Below the pieces are notes generated by a model that was not told where the DNA came from, did not search any database, and saw only the letters and a list, made by a program, of their open reading frames with translations. The position numbers and the translations under genes were made by a program. DNA of 64,000 bases from Paludibacteraceae bacterium (lineage in GTDB: Bacteria; Bacteroidota; Bacteroidia; Bacteroidales; Paludibacteraceae). Location: NCBI GenBank assembly GCA_905233415.1, contig CAJOEX010000005.1, positions 186,001-250,000 of the forward strand, given 5' to 3'. Positions 10,101 to 17,630 of the stretch are shown here, piece after piece. Numbering within the stretch: position 1 is the stretch's first letter; every line of letters begins with the position of its first letter.

Positions 10101-11179
10101 AATACAAAGACATTTACGATTTCCTGGAACGTGTGAACTTGCAAAGCTGCAACAAGAAAACCGTTGAAGGATTGGCTTTGTCGGGCGCATTTGATTGCTT
10201 TGAAGGATTATACCGCGAGCAAATTATGGGTATAAACGACAAAGGAGAGTCCATGTTAGATGTACTGATGCGGTATGGCAATACATACCAACAGGACAAA
10301 GCCCAACAGCAAAATTCGCTGTTTGGCGACCTCGGCGATGGATTCGGCATTGATATTCACAAGCCTGAAATGCCCAAACCGCCACGGATGTCGGCAATCG
10401 AGAAACTGAATATCGAAAAGAACCTGATTGGTATATTCCTGTCCGCCCACCCGCTTGATGAATACGAGTTCGAGGTAACAGACTTGTGCGATGTGACCGC
10501 TGAAGAGCTGACTCGCTTTGACGGCTGGCGTACACCGGAAGCACGGCAGGCAGCCATCAACGTGAATACAGAGGATGAATCCGAAGAAGAGACAAAACGC
10601 ATAGACCCAAAAGAATGGATTACAAAACATGAAAATCAGCCACTACACTTCGGCGGTATTGTCACTTCGGCAGAAGAAGCTGTGTCGCAGAAAGGCAATC
10701 CCTATGGGCGATATGTGATTGAGGATTATTCGGGGAGCTATCGCTTGACGCTATTCGGGAATACATACCAACAATGTGCTCCGCTTCTTAAGCAAAATCT
10801 GTATGTTTATGTTACCGGTACCATTCAGCAACGCGGAGCCAATCGCCCATGGTTCAAGCCGAAACCTGTAGAGGAAGCCGAATATGAGTTTGTGGCGCAA
10901 CAAGTGGAATTGCTGAAAGATATTCAAGCAAAGCATGTTGAGTCGCTGACGCTGCGCTTGCCGATTGAGCAAGTGACAAAAGAATTTAATGACCAATTAT
11001 GCGAAAAGATTGCTGCCAATCCCGGACATATCAATCTGAAGTTACAAGTATTTGACGAACTGAAGCACAACTTAATTACGTTTGTGGCACAAGGACATAC
11101 CATAAATGTGAGCAAAGACTTCTACCATTGGTTGAAGATGCAGGAAATGGATGGTGTAATGAGCCATAAAATAAATTGA
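7160..11179 (+). CDS. dnaE: DNA polymerase III subunit alpha
   Basis: A 1339-residue replicative polymerase. The N-terminal PHP domain starts FTHLHVHSQYSVLDG. The palm has GPGRGSAAGS near residue 475 and the catalytic aspartates PDIDTDFDD near residues 515-523. The fingers region (YRPGPMQYIPQFI), the tandem helix-hairpin-helix (GLGGIKGVGEGAVDAI) and an OB-fold domain (LHFGGIVTSAEEAVSQKGNPYGRY) follow. It catalyses 5'-3' DNA synthesis in the holoenzyme. The ATG at 7160 starts directly at the PHP domain and agrees with the promoter. It is transcribed divergently from the amidase operon and appears to be monocistronic. Confidence 0.97.
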   Translation: MGFTHLHVHSQYSVLDGMSKVTDLVDKCLRTGMPAIALTDHGNMYGIKEFLDYCKSVNKKLQEKSEEAGKEFVPFKPIVGCEAYCARRGRHSKLNDEAYTGEGRKYVIDRSGWHLILLAKNMQGYRNLCKIVSLGFMEDAFNYTPRIDKELLEQYREGIICSSACLGGELPQKIMSALANGATIENGGFKEAEDTVQWFKNLFGDDYYIELQRHQTTKPGGDQMVYQRQMQVNPVLIALARKYGVKLIATNDAHFVEEEHAEAHDRLICLSTNHFVDDIDRMHYTKQEWLKTPEEMAKIFSDIPEALENTQEIVDKVEIYDIDHGPIMPLFPIPTAFGTEEDYRRKYSEDDLWQEFMNDEHGANPLSDKDAQKRFKNLGGYDRMYRIKLEADYLTHLTWEGAKNRYPELLPFLEDTTHLTYKYWDTAELDDHQREIVNRILFELHVMKTMGFPGYFLIVMDFIRGAREELGVSVGPGRGSAAGSVVAYCLKITDLDPLQYDLLFERFLNPDRISLPDIDTDFDDAGRGKVLEWVSKKYGETHVAHIITYGAMAAKSAIADVGRVQRMPLSKVNEIKALIPERSFPDNIKDEKGKSPKVNLKNCYKYVEELRQMVNGGEPEVQSMLNYAQQLEGTIRQVGIHACGVIIGADDLTNFAPLSSVEDKDLGKRVLVTEYDGHVVESVGLIKMDFLGLKTLTIIKECINNVKKARGIDIDIDKIPIDDPETYKLFQEGRTVAVFQFESPGMRKYMKELKPTVIGDLIAMNALYRPGPMQYIPQFIRRKQGLEPVTYDIPVMEKYLKDTYGVTVYQEQVMLLSRLLANFTRGESDKLRKAMGKKQMAILQELKGKFMEGGKANGHDPKVLEKIWTDWEAFASYAFNKSHAACYSWVAYQTAYLKAHYPAEFMAANLTVVKDDIKEVTKFMDECKAMKISILEPDVNESELNFTVNKKGDIRFGLGGIKGVGEGAVDAIVSERENNGKYKDIYDFLERVNLQSCNKKTVEGLALSGAFDCFEGLYREQIMGINDKGESMLDVLMRYGNTYQQDKAQQQNSLFGDLGDGFGIDIHKPEMPKPPRMSAIEKLNIEKNLIGIFLSAHPLDEYEFEVTDLCDVTAEELTRFDGWRTPEARQAAINVNTEDESEEETKRIDPKEWITKHENQPLHFGGIVTSAEEAVSQKGNPYGRYVIEDYSGSYRLTLFGNTYQQCAPLLKQNLYVYVTGTIQQRGANRPWFKPKPVEEAEYEFVAQQVELLKDIQAKHVESLTLRLPIEQVTKEFNDQLCEKIAANPGHINLKLQVFDELKHNLITFVAQGHTINVSKDFYHWLKMQEMDGVMSHKIN

Positions 11180-11213
11180 TTTGTCACTTCAACTTTACAA
11201 AAAGACATCTATA

Positions 11214-11245
11214 TTTGCATATTTAGAAAACAAGTAGTAATTTTG
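11214..11245 (+). promoter_or_regulatory. Promoter of the small outer-membrane protein gene
   Basis: TTTG (11214-11217), a 20-nt spacer and TAATTTTG (11238-11245). A second possible -7 element, TATATTTG, overlaps at 11210-11217. The leader to the ATG at 11291 is about 38 nt. Confidence 0.7.
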
Positions 11246-11290
11246 CAGCGTTTTTGAGAACAAACTAACAAATTAATAAACAATTTTAGT

Positions 11291-11827
11291 ATGAAGAAGT
11301 ATTTACTTATTGCCGTAATGGCAATCGTTAGTGTTGCTTTTGCAACAGCACAACCACGCGCAATCGGTGGCCGTTTGGGAGCATTCGATGGCGTTTCTTA
11401 TCAACACGGTTTTGGTGACAGCAACATGCTTGAAGTTGAAGCAGGTTGGGGCTGGGGCGGATGTGTTTCTGACTTCCGCGAAGGTCATCGTGGTTGGTAC
11501 TGGGGCGGTCATAGCGTACAGGCAGCTGTAACTTATGATTGGATTGATCCGTTTGGTGCAACATTCCCTGCAATGCCTAAAGGTGAATGGCATTGGTATC
11601 TTGGTGTTGGTGGTGCCGGTGGTTTCAATTTCCACGGCCATGAAAACAACTTCGGATTTGTAGGCGCGGCAGGTCGTTGCGGTGTAGAATACGATTTCTG
11701 GTTCCCGTTGCAACTCGCTATTGACTTCCGTCCGACTCTTGGTGCTGCCTTCTGGAATGGTGGTGCAGGTTTCTACTGGGACTTGTGGAGCGCAGCCTTC
11801 GGTTTGTGCGTACGCTACAAATTTTAA
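11291..11827 (+). CDS. Small outer-membrane beta-barrel-like protein
   Basis: A 178-residue secreted protein. Residues 1-20 are a signal peptide (MKKYLLIAVMAIVSVAFATAQ). The mature part is rich in Gly, Trp, Phe and Tyr with alternating hydrophobic residues, and the protein ends in VRYKF. A terminal aromatic residue is the usual mark of an outer-membrane barrel recognised by the BAM machinery. With about 158 mature residues, it would form a small barrel of roughly eight strands. It has its own promoter after dnaE. Its last codons overlap the 3' end of convergent folC by 4 bp, so there is no room for a terminator. No substrate or function can be named. Confidence 0.75.
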   Translation: MKKYLLIAVMAIVSVAFATAQPRAIGGRLGAFDGVSYQHGFGDSNMLEVEAGWGWGGCVSDFREGHRGWYWGGHSVQAAVTYDWIDPFGATFPAMPKGEWHWYLGVGGAGGFNFHGHENNFGFVGAAGRCGVEYDFWFPLQLAIDFRPTLGAAFWNGGAGFYWDLWSAAFGLCVRYKF

Positions 11828-13137
11828 AACAACGTAAGGGCTTCGCCCACGACGTAATTACTGCCGCCGATGAAGACAATGTCTTTGTCGGCGGCATTTT
11901 TTTGTGCGGCACGAATAGCGGAAGTCACATCGTTAAAAGCTTCTCCTGCACCGAACATTTGTACTAAATCTTTGGCAGGAATCGCACGATGGGTTTGCGC
12001 CTGGGTGAAATAGTAATGAGCGTCATGCGGGAGAAGGTTCATGACTTCGTCAACATCCTTGTCGGAAACCATGCCGAAGACGATGTGTAGATGTGAGACC
12101 GCTCCGCTGTGAGACCGCTGCGCTGTGAGAAGTGAGGCAAGTTGGTCAAAGACGTATTTTAGTCCGTGAGAATTGTGACCGGTGTCACAGATAGTTAGAG
12201 GCTGTTCGCAAAGCGTTTCCCACCTACCCCGCAAGCCGGTCAGACTACAAACATGAGCAAAGCCCGTAGCAATTGACGATTTGACAATTGACAATTTGAC
12301 AATTGATGACAAGACGCGCAGGGCAACGTAGGCGGTTTGCTGATTCTTGTCCTGATAAAGACCTTTGAGCTGGCAATCAGCGACATCGCGCAGGCGGCAT
12401 TTGCGGAGATAACCGCATTGGTCAGCAAACCAAATACGGCAGTTGGTAGTCTCCAATCCGTCACCAAGGATATTGTTACGCTCTGCGGCTTCCAGAAAAA
12501 CAGGAGCCGTTTCAGGGTCTGTTTCGCCAATAACACAGGGAATATTAGGCTTGATAATACCTGCTTTCTCACGAGCTATGGCAGCAAGCGTGTTGCCAAG
12601 GAACTCTGTGTGGTCAAAGCCGATATTTGTAATAACGGAAAGAAGCGGCGTAATGATATTTGTGGCATCCAAACGCCCGCCAAGACCAACCTCTATAACG
12701 GCTATATCCACTTTTTCGCGGGCAAAGTAATCAAAGGCAAGCGCGGTGGTGATTTCAAAGAAAGAGGGTGCGAGACCGCTTTGCTGTGAGACCGATGCGC
12801 TGTGAGATGTTAGAAATTCAACGAAGCGGATGACTTCTGCTTCCGGAATCATTTGCCCGTTGATGCGGATTCGCTCGCGAAAGTCCACCAAATGAGGTGA
12901 GGTGAAAAGACCAACCTTGTATCCTGCGGCTTGAAGTACGGCGGCAATAAGATGAGACGTGGATCCTTTGCCGTTTGTACCAGCAACATGAATACTCGGA
13001 AACTGCGTGTGCGGATTGCCAAAATGCGCCATCAAAGCTTCAACGTTCTGCAAACCGGGTTTATAGGCATCTGCACCCACCAAATGAAAGGCAGGTGCAG
13101 AGGAATACAGATATTGTAACGCTTCCTGATAGGTCAT
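11824..13137 (-). CDS. folC: Bifunctional folylpolyglutamate synthase/dihydrofolate synthase
   Basis: Mur-ligase-family enzyme that adds glutamate to dihydropteroate and folates using ATP. The nucleotide loop is HVAGTNGKGS, followed by GLFTSPHLVDFRERI, EVGLGGRLDATN, GFDHTEFLG, REKAGIIKP and the C-domain motif CDTGHN. I chose the ATG at 13137 (MTYQEALQYLY) over the TTG at 13146; the protein is then 437 residues. Three segments absent from the expected fold core are encoded by short tandem arrays (12092-12130, 12271-12310, 12769-12807) and add serine-rich peptides such as SVSQQSGL without breaking the frame. All conserved motifs are intact, so it is probably active. The neighbouring aminotransferase gene lies upstream on the same strand. 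Confidence 0.93.
   Translation of the reverse strand: MTYQEALQYLYSSAPAFHLVGADAYKPGLQNVEALMAHFGNPHTQFPSIHVAGTNGKGSTSHLIAAVLQAAGYKVGLFTSPHLVDFRERIRINGQMIPEAEVIRFVEFLTSHSASVSQQSGLAPSFFEITTALAFDYFAREKVDIAVIEVGLGGRLDATNIITPLLSVITNIGFDHTEFLGNTLAAIAREKAGIIKPNIPCVIGETDPETAPVFLEAAERNNILGDGLETTNCRIWFADQCGYLRKCRLRDVADCQLKGLYQDKNQQTAYVALRVLSSIVKLSIVKSSIATGFAHVCSLTGLRGRWETLCEQPLTICDTGHNSHGLKYVFDQLASLLTAQRSHSGAVSHLHIVFGMVSDKDVDEVMNLLPHDAHYYFTQAQTHRAIPAKDLVQMFGAGEAFNDVTSAIRAAQKNAADKDIVFIGGSNYVVGEALTLF
12092..12130. repeat. 16-bp tandem array inside folC (copy 1)
   Basis: About 2.4 copies of a 16-bp unit (TGTGAGACCGCTCCGC, then TGTGAGACCGCTGCGC, then TGTGAGA). It encodes the RSHSGAVSH segment near the FolC C-terminal domain without a frameshift. 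The same unit recurs at 12769 and in cstA at 58549. Confidence 0.85.
12271..12310. repeat. Alternating 7/8-bp tandem array inside folC
   Basis: AATTGAC and GATTTGAC/AATTTGAC units alternate across 40 bp. On the coding strand they give a low-complexity SSIVKLSIVKSSIA peptide between two conserved blocks of FolC. The unit resembles the ATTTGA-type arrays in engB and the second LRR gene. Confidence 0.8.
12769..12807. repeat. 16-bp tandem array inside folC (copy 2)
   Basis: Two full 16-bp units and a partial one (ending TGTGAGACCGATGCGC then TGTGAGA) encode the SHSASVSQQSGL segment of FolC. The unit is the same as at 12092-12130 and 58549-58598. Confidence 0.85.
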
Positions 13138-13173
13138 TGTAAACAATCAGTGGTAATAGGGCAAGAATCCGGT

Positions 13174-13228
13174 AATGTATCGTCAATCTATCGTAAATCT
13201 ATCGTAAATCTATCGTGTATCTTTCGTA
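13174..13228. repeat. 11-bp intergenic tandem array
   Basis: Five consecutive 11-bp units of the form AATCTATCGTA (first AATGTATCGTC, last TATCTTTCGTA) fill most of the gap between folC and the aminotransferase gene. A second array of the same unit is at 30428-30493. Confidence 0.85.
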
Positions 13229-13244
13229 TTTGACAAGGAAAAAA

Positions 13245-14438
13245 TTATGATTGTTTGTTGTACTCTTCCAATGCTTTGCGGAGAACAATCATCGCCTTGC
13301 GGAGATCTTCCTTGTTGAGAATGTATGCCATTCGGACTTGGTCGCGTCCCTCGCCCGGTTCGGTATAAAAACCATTTCCGGGAGCCATCATGATTGTCTG
13401 ACCTTCGTAACTGAAATCCGCAAGACACCACTTGCAGAACTTTTCTGCATCATCCACCGGCAGTTTGACCATGATATAAAACGCTCCCATCGGCGTCGGC
13501 GCAAAAACACCCGGAATCTGGTTGAGCTGGTCAATGAGGAAATTGCGACGGGAAAGGTATTCGTCATAGACTTCCTCCATATATTCCTGCGGTGTCGAAA
13601 GCGAGGCTTCGGCAATAACTTGACCGATTAAAGGCGGCGAAAGGCGTGCCTGACAGAATTTCATAACGGCTTCGCGTACTTTTTTGTTCTTTGTTATAAG
13701 TGCGCCTATACGGATTCCGCACTCGGAATAACGCTTGGAAACGGAGTCCACAAGCACCACATTTTCCTCAATTCCTTCAAGGTGGAAAGCCGAAATATAC
13801 GGACGTTTGGTGTATATAAACTCACGGTAAACCTCGTCGGAGAAGAGATACAAATTATATTTCTTGACGATGTCACGAATCTGCTTCATCTCCTGCTTGG
13901 AATAGAGATAACCAGTCGGGTTATTGGGATTACAGATAAGAATAGCGCGGGTTTTGTCCGTGATTTGCTTCTCGAATTCCTCAACAGGCGGCAGTTTGAA
14001 ACCATCCTCAATGTGCGTTTTGACAGACTTGACAACCGCTCCGCAAGAAATGGCAAAAGCCATGTAGTTGGCGTAGGACGGGTCGGTAACGATGATTTCG
14101 TCACCCGGATTGAGGCACGCCATGAAAGCAAAGAGAATCGCCTCGCTACCGCCGGAAGTAATGATGATTTCGTCGGGCGAGAGGTCAATTCCGTACTCGG
14201 CATAATAGCCGACCATCTTGGTACGAAGCGACTGCGTGCCCTGAGATGGCGAATAATCAAGGATGTCGCGGTTCATGTTGCGAACAGCATCCAACGCACA
14301 TTGCGGCGTTTTGATGTCCGGCTGGCCGATGTTGAGATGATAGACGTGTACGCCGTTGCGCTTGGCAGTATCGGAGTACTTCGCCAGTTTTCGAATAGGT
14401 GATTGCGGCATGTTTTCCGCACGAACAGAGATTTCCAT
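13245..14438 (-). CDS. Pyridoxal phosphate-dependent class I/II aminotransferase (AspAT-like)
   Basis: A 397-residue fold-type I aminotransferase. HLNIGQPDI is near residue 35, YSPSQGTQSLR near 62, TSGGSEAI at 94-101, NPNNPTG at 170-176, DEVY at 201-204 and the PLP-binding lysine in DSVSKRYSECGIRIG (K235). The arginine that binds the substrate carboxylate lies in the C-terminal RDQVRMAYIL block. The family transfers amino groups between amino acids and 2-oxoacids; the closest feel is aspartate aminotransferase, but the exact substrates cannot be read from the sequence. It follows the caspase-like gene by 47 bp, a gap filled by a degenerate 8-bp tandem array, and may belong to the long alaS transcript. 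Confidence 0.88.
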   Translation of the reverse strand: MEISVRAENMPQSPIRKLAKYSDTAKRNGVHVYHLNIGQPDIKTPQCALDAVRNMNRDILDYSPSQGTQSLRTKMVGYYAEYGIDLSPDEIIITSGGSEAILFAFMACLNPGDEIIVTDPSYANYMAFAISCGAVVKSVKTHIEDGFKLPPVEEFEKQITDKTRAILICNPNNPTGYLYSKQEMKQIRDIVKKYNLYLFSDEVYREFIYTKRPYISAFHLEGIEENVVLVDSVSKRYSECGIRIGALITKNKKVREAVMKFCQARLSPPLIGQVIAEASLSTPQEYMEEVYDEYLSRRNFLIDQLNQIPGVFAPTPMGAFYIMVKLPVDDAEKFCKWCLADFSYEGQTIMMAPGNGFYTEPGEGRDQVRMAYILNKEDLRKAMIVLRKALEEYNKQS

Positions 14439-14450
14439 AATATTATTTTC

Positions 14451-14491
14451 TCATTTGGTCATTTACTATTTTATCATTTATTTAATCATTT
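14451..14491. repeat. Degenerate TCATTT tandem array
   Basis: TCATTTGG, TCATTTAC and further TATTTTAT/CATTTATT-type units run through the gap between the aminotransferase start and the caspase-like gene stop. Similar TCATTTT arrays lie just upstream of other starts, at 34932 and about 63225-63260. Confidence 0.6.
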
Positions 14492-16474
14492 GAGTTTCCA
14501 TGTTTGCCATGTGTCGGCAACAGAGGAAGAGGGAGTAATAGAGGGAGTTTGGGGCTTGTTGGAGACCGCAGACTTTTTGCCTACTTCGCGGATAACATAG
14601 GCTGAAAGATCTTTAAGTGTGATATTTCCCTGTGTTTCTTGCAGTTTTTTCAGCAAATAGTAGGTGAACATACCATGTCCTTCATCTTCATTCGGCAGAG
14701 CCGTTTCATCGCCTTGTGCAGCAGAGAACACTACCATGTTGCCTTGCGGCGCTCCAGGACGCGATTTGAGCGCAACGCCACGTTCAGAAGCTAGCATCTT
14801 GCCGTCACGATTAGCGCCGGAAAAACAAGCGTCCAATATCACAGTTATAGATTTTGTCGGCATTGTTCCGAGTTTTTCATATAGTTCGTCCAACTTATAG
14901 CCAGTTGCTACGTAGCGTCCATCACCATCCACGGGTAACAAATAAGCAGATTTGTCTGAAGCATCAGGTATTCCGTGACCAGCATAATAGAAGATTACGG
15001 ACGCTTCGCCTTCATATTTTTCGCAAACGTTCTTAAGCCATGCTAAGGCAAGGCGCATATCATTATAGGTAGAGTTCTCATGAACCTTGATATTGGCAGC
15101 CGGAATACCCAACGTGCGTTGGCAATATTTAGCGAATACTCGTCCATCATTAAGCGCAAAGGGCACTTTGGCAACATTCTTATAGTCCTCGTTGGCGAGA
15201 ATAATCACAAAGGTGTTTTCGCTCTTGGCATTTGTTTCGGGTATCTTCGTATCTACCTCAGATTTGCCGACAGAAATCTTTTTCTCGCCAATGATTTGTT
15301 GCCCTTTCGGAGCAGAAGAACTACCTTTGGCAATATCAATAGGCTCAAAATCATAGTCCACCAAAGCTTGTTCGTATTTTGCAGAGGCTTGGTTAGAATA
15401 GGTGTAATGTTTATTGAGAGTAGGAAAATACATATCCATCGAAGCGATAGATAGAACATCATTCTCAATAAAATATTTGGGTGTTTGTTTGACTGAAAGC
15501 CAATTTTTCTTGAATATAGGAGCTTCAGCAATGGGAACAGGGACAATTATATTTCCGAACAATGGATCAGAAAGCAAGAAGGCCTCATTCTCCGAGTCAT
15601 ATTGACCATCTAATTTAAACTGTGGGATAGCAGTTGGGGAATACTTGGCAATATAATTTGCCTCGCATTGTTTGGTTAATTCTTTAATTTTAGCGTTGCG
15701 AGTTGTTTCGTTGACACGTTTCTGCCAATCCGCTACTTTTTCAAATTCCCCTTTTGCCTGCCATTCATTGATTGTTTTTTCCACAATTGGTTTTGCATAT
15801 TCGCTGAAATATGGAACGTGACAAAGGGAAACTGAGACCTCGTATCCTTTATTGGTTTTGCGGTATAGGCGAAAGACTACCATTGCTTTCCTTGCGATTG
15901 GTAGTACATCACAGTATTTCAGCATGGCATCCCAATAAAATTTTTCCCCTGCATCCTCTCCATTTTGGTATGTTTCCATCAGTTTGATACCATTGTAACA
16001 TACCGTGGTTGAATCAATTTGCACATCACTCCGTATAATAGATCTAGTTTCCCATGTATAGCCTTCAAATGATGTATAATAAGTACTCATTAAATCAGTG
16101 CTCATCTGAGTCTCAGAGGCTGACGCCTCTGTATGACCGTGTACTTCAACAGTGGAAACACTAACGATAAGATTAAGCTGCGCTATTGCAACTGCCTTTT
16201 TATATGCTTCGTCCATAGAGGAACATATATCGGAAGTTCCTTCTACTGCTACATGCTTGGGATATAAATCGTCATCATATTCCATCAGTAACTTATCTCG
16301 ATTCGCCACCTGTTCTGCGATACATGCATCATCGGAGAATGGTCGCCAACCTTGCTCCTGAAGATGTTTACTCATTTTTTGAGCATATTTGGGAGCATCA
16401 CAGTTTCCAGCAGCATCTATCACGCAAAACGGAATGATTGCGACAAACAGAAAGATTAGGATATTCGTTTTCAT
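14486..16474 (-). CDS. Secreted caspase-like (metacaspase, peptidase C14) protein
   Basis: I placed the start at the ATG at 16474 (MKTNILIFLFVAIIPFCVIDA), because the longer reading from 16693 would overlap the upstream gene and hide the signal peptide. The 662-residue product has a signal peptide, an N-terminal region of about 380 residues, and a caspase p20-like domain at about 460-640. The catalytic pair is visible: His500 in YYAGHG and Cys550 in LDACFSG. LPVDGD and NMVVFSAAQGDETA also fit the family. The N-terminal part (YKKAVAIAQLNLIVSVSTV and FEGYTWETRSIIRSDV) loosely resembles LPP20/FlgT-like lipoproteins, but I am unsure. It would cut substrates after basic residues if it behaves like other metacaspases. 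The substrate is unknown. It follows a one-TM protein gene by 10 nt. Confidence 0.85.
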   Translation of the reverse strand: MKTNILIFLFVAIIPFCVIDAAGNCDAPKYAQKMSKHLQEQGWRPFSDDACIAEQVANRDKLLMEYDDDLYPKHVAVEGTSDICSSMDEAYKKAVAIAQLNLIVSVSTVEVHGHTEASASETQMSTDLMSTYYTSFEGYTWETRSIIRSDVQIDSTTVCYNGIKLMETYQNGEDAGEKFYWDAMLKYCDVLPIARKAMVVFRLYRKTNKGYEVSVSLCHVPYFSEYAKPIVEKTINEWQAKGEFEKVADWQKRVNETTRNAKIKELTKQCEANYIAKYSPTAIPQFKLDGQYDSENEAFLLSDPLFGNIIVPVPIAEAPIFKKNWLSVKQTPKYFIENDVLSIASMDMYFPTLNKHYTYSNQASAKYEQALVDYDFEPIDIAKGSSSAPKGQQIIGEKKISVGKSEVDTKIPETNAKSENTFVIILANEDYKNVAKVPFALNDGRVFAKYCQRTLGIPAANIKVHENSTYNDMRLALAWLKNVCEKYEGEASVIFYYAGHGIPDASDKSAYLLPVDGDGRYVATGYKLDELYEKLGTMPTKSITVILDACFSGANRDGKMLASERGVALKSRPGAPQGNMVVFSAAQGDETALPNEDEGHGMFTYYLLKKLQETQGNITLKDLSAYVIREVGKKSAVSNKPQTPSITPSSSVADTWQTWKLK

Positions 16475-16484
16475 ATAGGTTGTA

Positions 16485-17006
16485 TTATTTGTGTTTTCTA
16501 TTTGAAATCGCTTGCTGCTGGAAATGGCGAAGCATTTCCCGAATGTCTTTGCCGAAGCCTTTGTCGTCAATGCTTGAGCGGACGTTTGTTTGGCGATTCT
16601 GATAATTATATTCCAATTCGTTGGGATCGGATAATTCAACAGCTGAAATATTGTGCTGACGAAGGTGAGTAATATACAATTCCCGAACCTCACCGGACAG
16701 CCCGCTTCGCGTTTCGCTGATTCGTACCGTATTGCCTGAAACTTTGCAATAAAATTTCGGAAAATGCTCCTCGCAGTATGATTGGATGCTTTTGGCAGTT
16801 AAATTGTAATCATAGGGCATGGTGTAAAGCCGCGTAAACTTGCCGTTTTGAACATCGGGATATGCCTTGCGCTCTTTTTCCGCATCAATAATCTTCTGTA
16901 TATGCGTATTATTGGAAAAGACCCGTTTGAGGACGTAAACAACACCCACTATAATGACAATTGTCAGTAGTGAAGTAAGCAATTCTATAATATTCTCATA
17001 AATCAT
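16485..17006 (-). CDS. Hypothetical protein with one N-terminal membrane segment
   Basis: A 173-residue protein I do not recognise. One hydrophobic helix lies at about residues 8-27 (ELLTSLLTIVIIVGVVYVL). The remainder is soluble and charged, including RLYTMPYDYNLTAKSI and a basic C-terminus FQQQAISNRKHK. The stop of the lipoate ligase-like gene is followed directly by this ATG, and the caspase-like gene starts 10 nt after its stop. The tight linkage suggests translational coupling and perhaps a joint role with the caspase-like protein, but nothing in the sequence proves it. Confidence 0.7.
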   Translation of the reverse strand: MIYENIIELLTSLLTIVIIVGVVYVLKRVFSNNTHIQKIIDAEKERKAYPDVQNGKFTRLYTMPYDYNLTAKSIQSYCEEHFPKFYCKVSGNTVRISETRSGLSGEVRELYITHLRQHNISAVELSDPNELEYNYQNRQTNVRSSIDDKGFGKDIREMLRHFQQQAISNRKHK

Positions 17007-17630
17007 TTATCTGTTTTTTTGATTGAGCATATTTTCTAATCTCTCGCGAAAATCAGCTGTTGTACCGAGGTCACGGAGGGATTTGAGGTTGGTTACCCGC
17101 TGGCGGACAGATTGAACTGCGTGCTTCTCCAGTTTGGCGGAACTTGGCGTAATCGCGTTCTGCAAGGTGTCGAGGTTCACGTCGTAAAGCATTGTCGCGT
17201 GGACAATCGTGGCGTTCGGGAGCTTGTAGCAGGCAGCTCCGGAGACTTTGCGGTTATTAACCAAAATGTCGTTGTGCGCCGTCGTAACTGCCTGATAGCC
17301 AAGAAGTTGCAGGGCTTCGGCGAGTTTGGCAATAAAGTTCTCAAACTCCGTTTGGGCGTGCGTCGATGGCGTTATATACGAGACCATGACGTTGCCGCTG
17401 TCCGCATAGACACAACCTCCCCCACTCTTGCGCTGAACGATTTGTATGTTGTTAGCCTTGCAATATTCAAGGTTCACTTCCTGCTCGCAGACTTGGTGTT
17501 GGCCGTAAATGACCGTCGGCGCAACAATCCACGTAAAAAATACCGGTTCCTGAATGTCCGCAGCGAGGTTTTGCTCCAATTGCAAGTACTCGTCCAAGCG
17601 CAAACCTTCTATGGGACGATAGTTTTTCAA
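17007..17630 (-). CDS. Lipoate-protein ligase A-like protein (BPL/LplA catalytic domain)
   Basis: The 207-residue protein matches the catalytic domain of lipoate ligases: IYGQHQVCEQEVN, the lipoyl-AMP loop QRKSGGGCVYADSGN at 66-80, and the conserved lysine in NDILVNNRKVSGAA (K128). It would attach lipoate to the E2 or GcvH subunits of oxoacid dehydrogenases or the glycine cleavage system; gcvT is in the window. The small C-terminal accessory domain of E. coli LplA is missing, so it could need a partner or act as a transferase. The start is a TTG (17628-17630) that overlaps the guaD stop as TTGA; no ATG is available before the conserved region. Ends directly against the next ATG. Confidence 0.82.
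   Translation of the reverse strand: MKNYRPIEGLRLDEYLQLEQNLAADIQEPVFFTWIVAPTVIYGQHQVCEQEVNLEYCKANNIQIVQRKSGGGCVYADSGNVMVSYITPSTHAQTEFENFIAKLAEALQLLGYQAVTTAHNDILVNNRKVSGAACYKLPNATIVHATMLYDVNLDTLQNAITPSSAKLEKHAVQSVRQRVTNLKSLRDLGTTADFRERLENMLNQKNR

Noticed and set aside
13174..13228. CRISPR array
   Set aside because: The repeated units are 11 bp with no spacers, and no cas genes are present. The same holds for the other tandem arrays.
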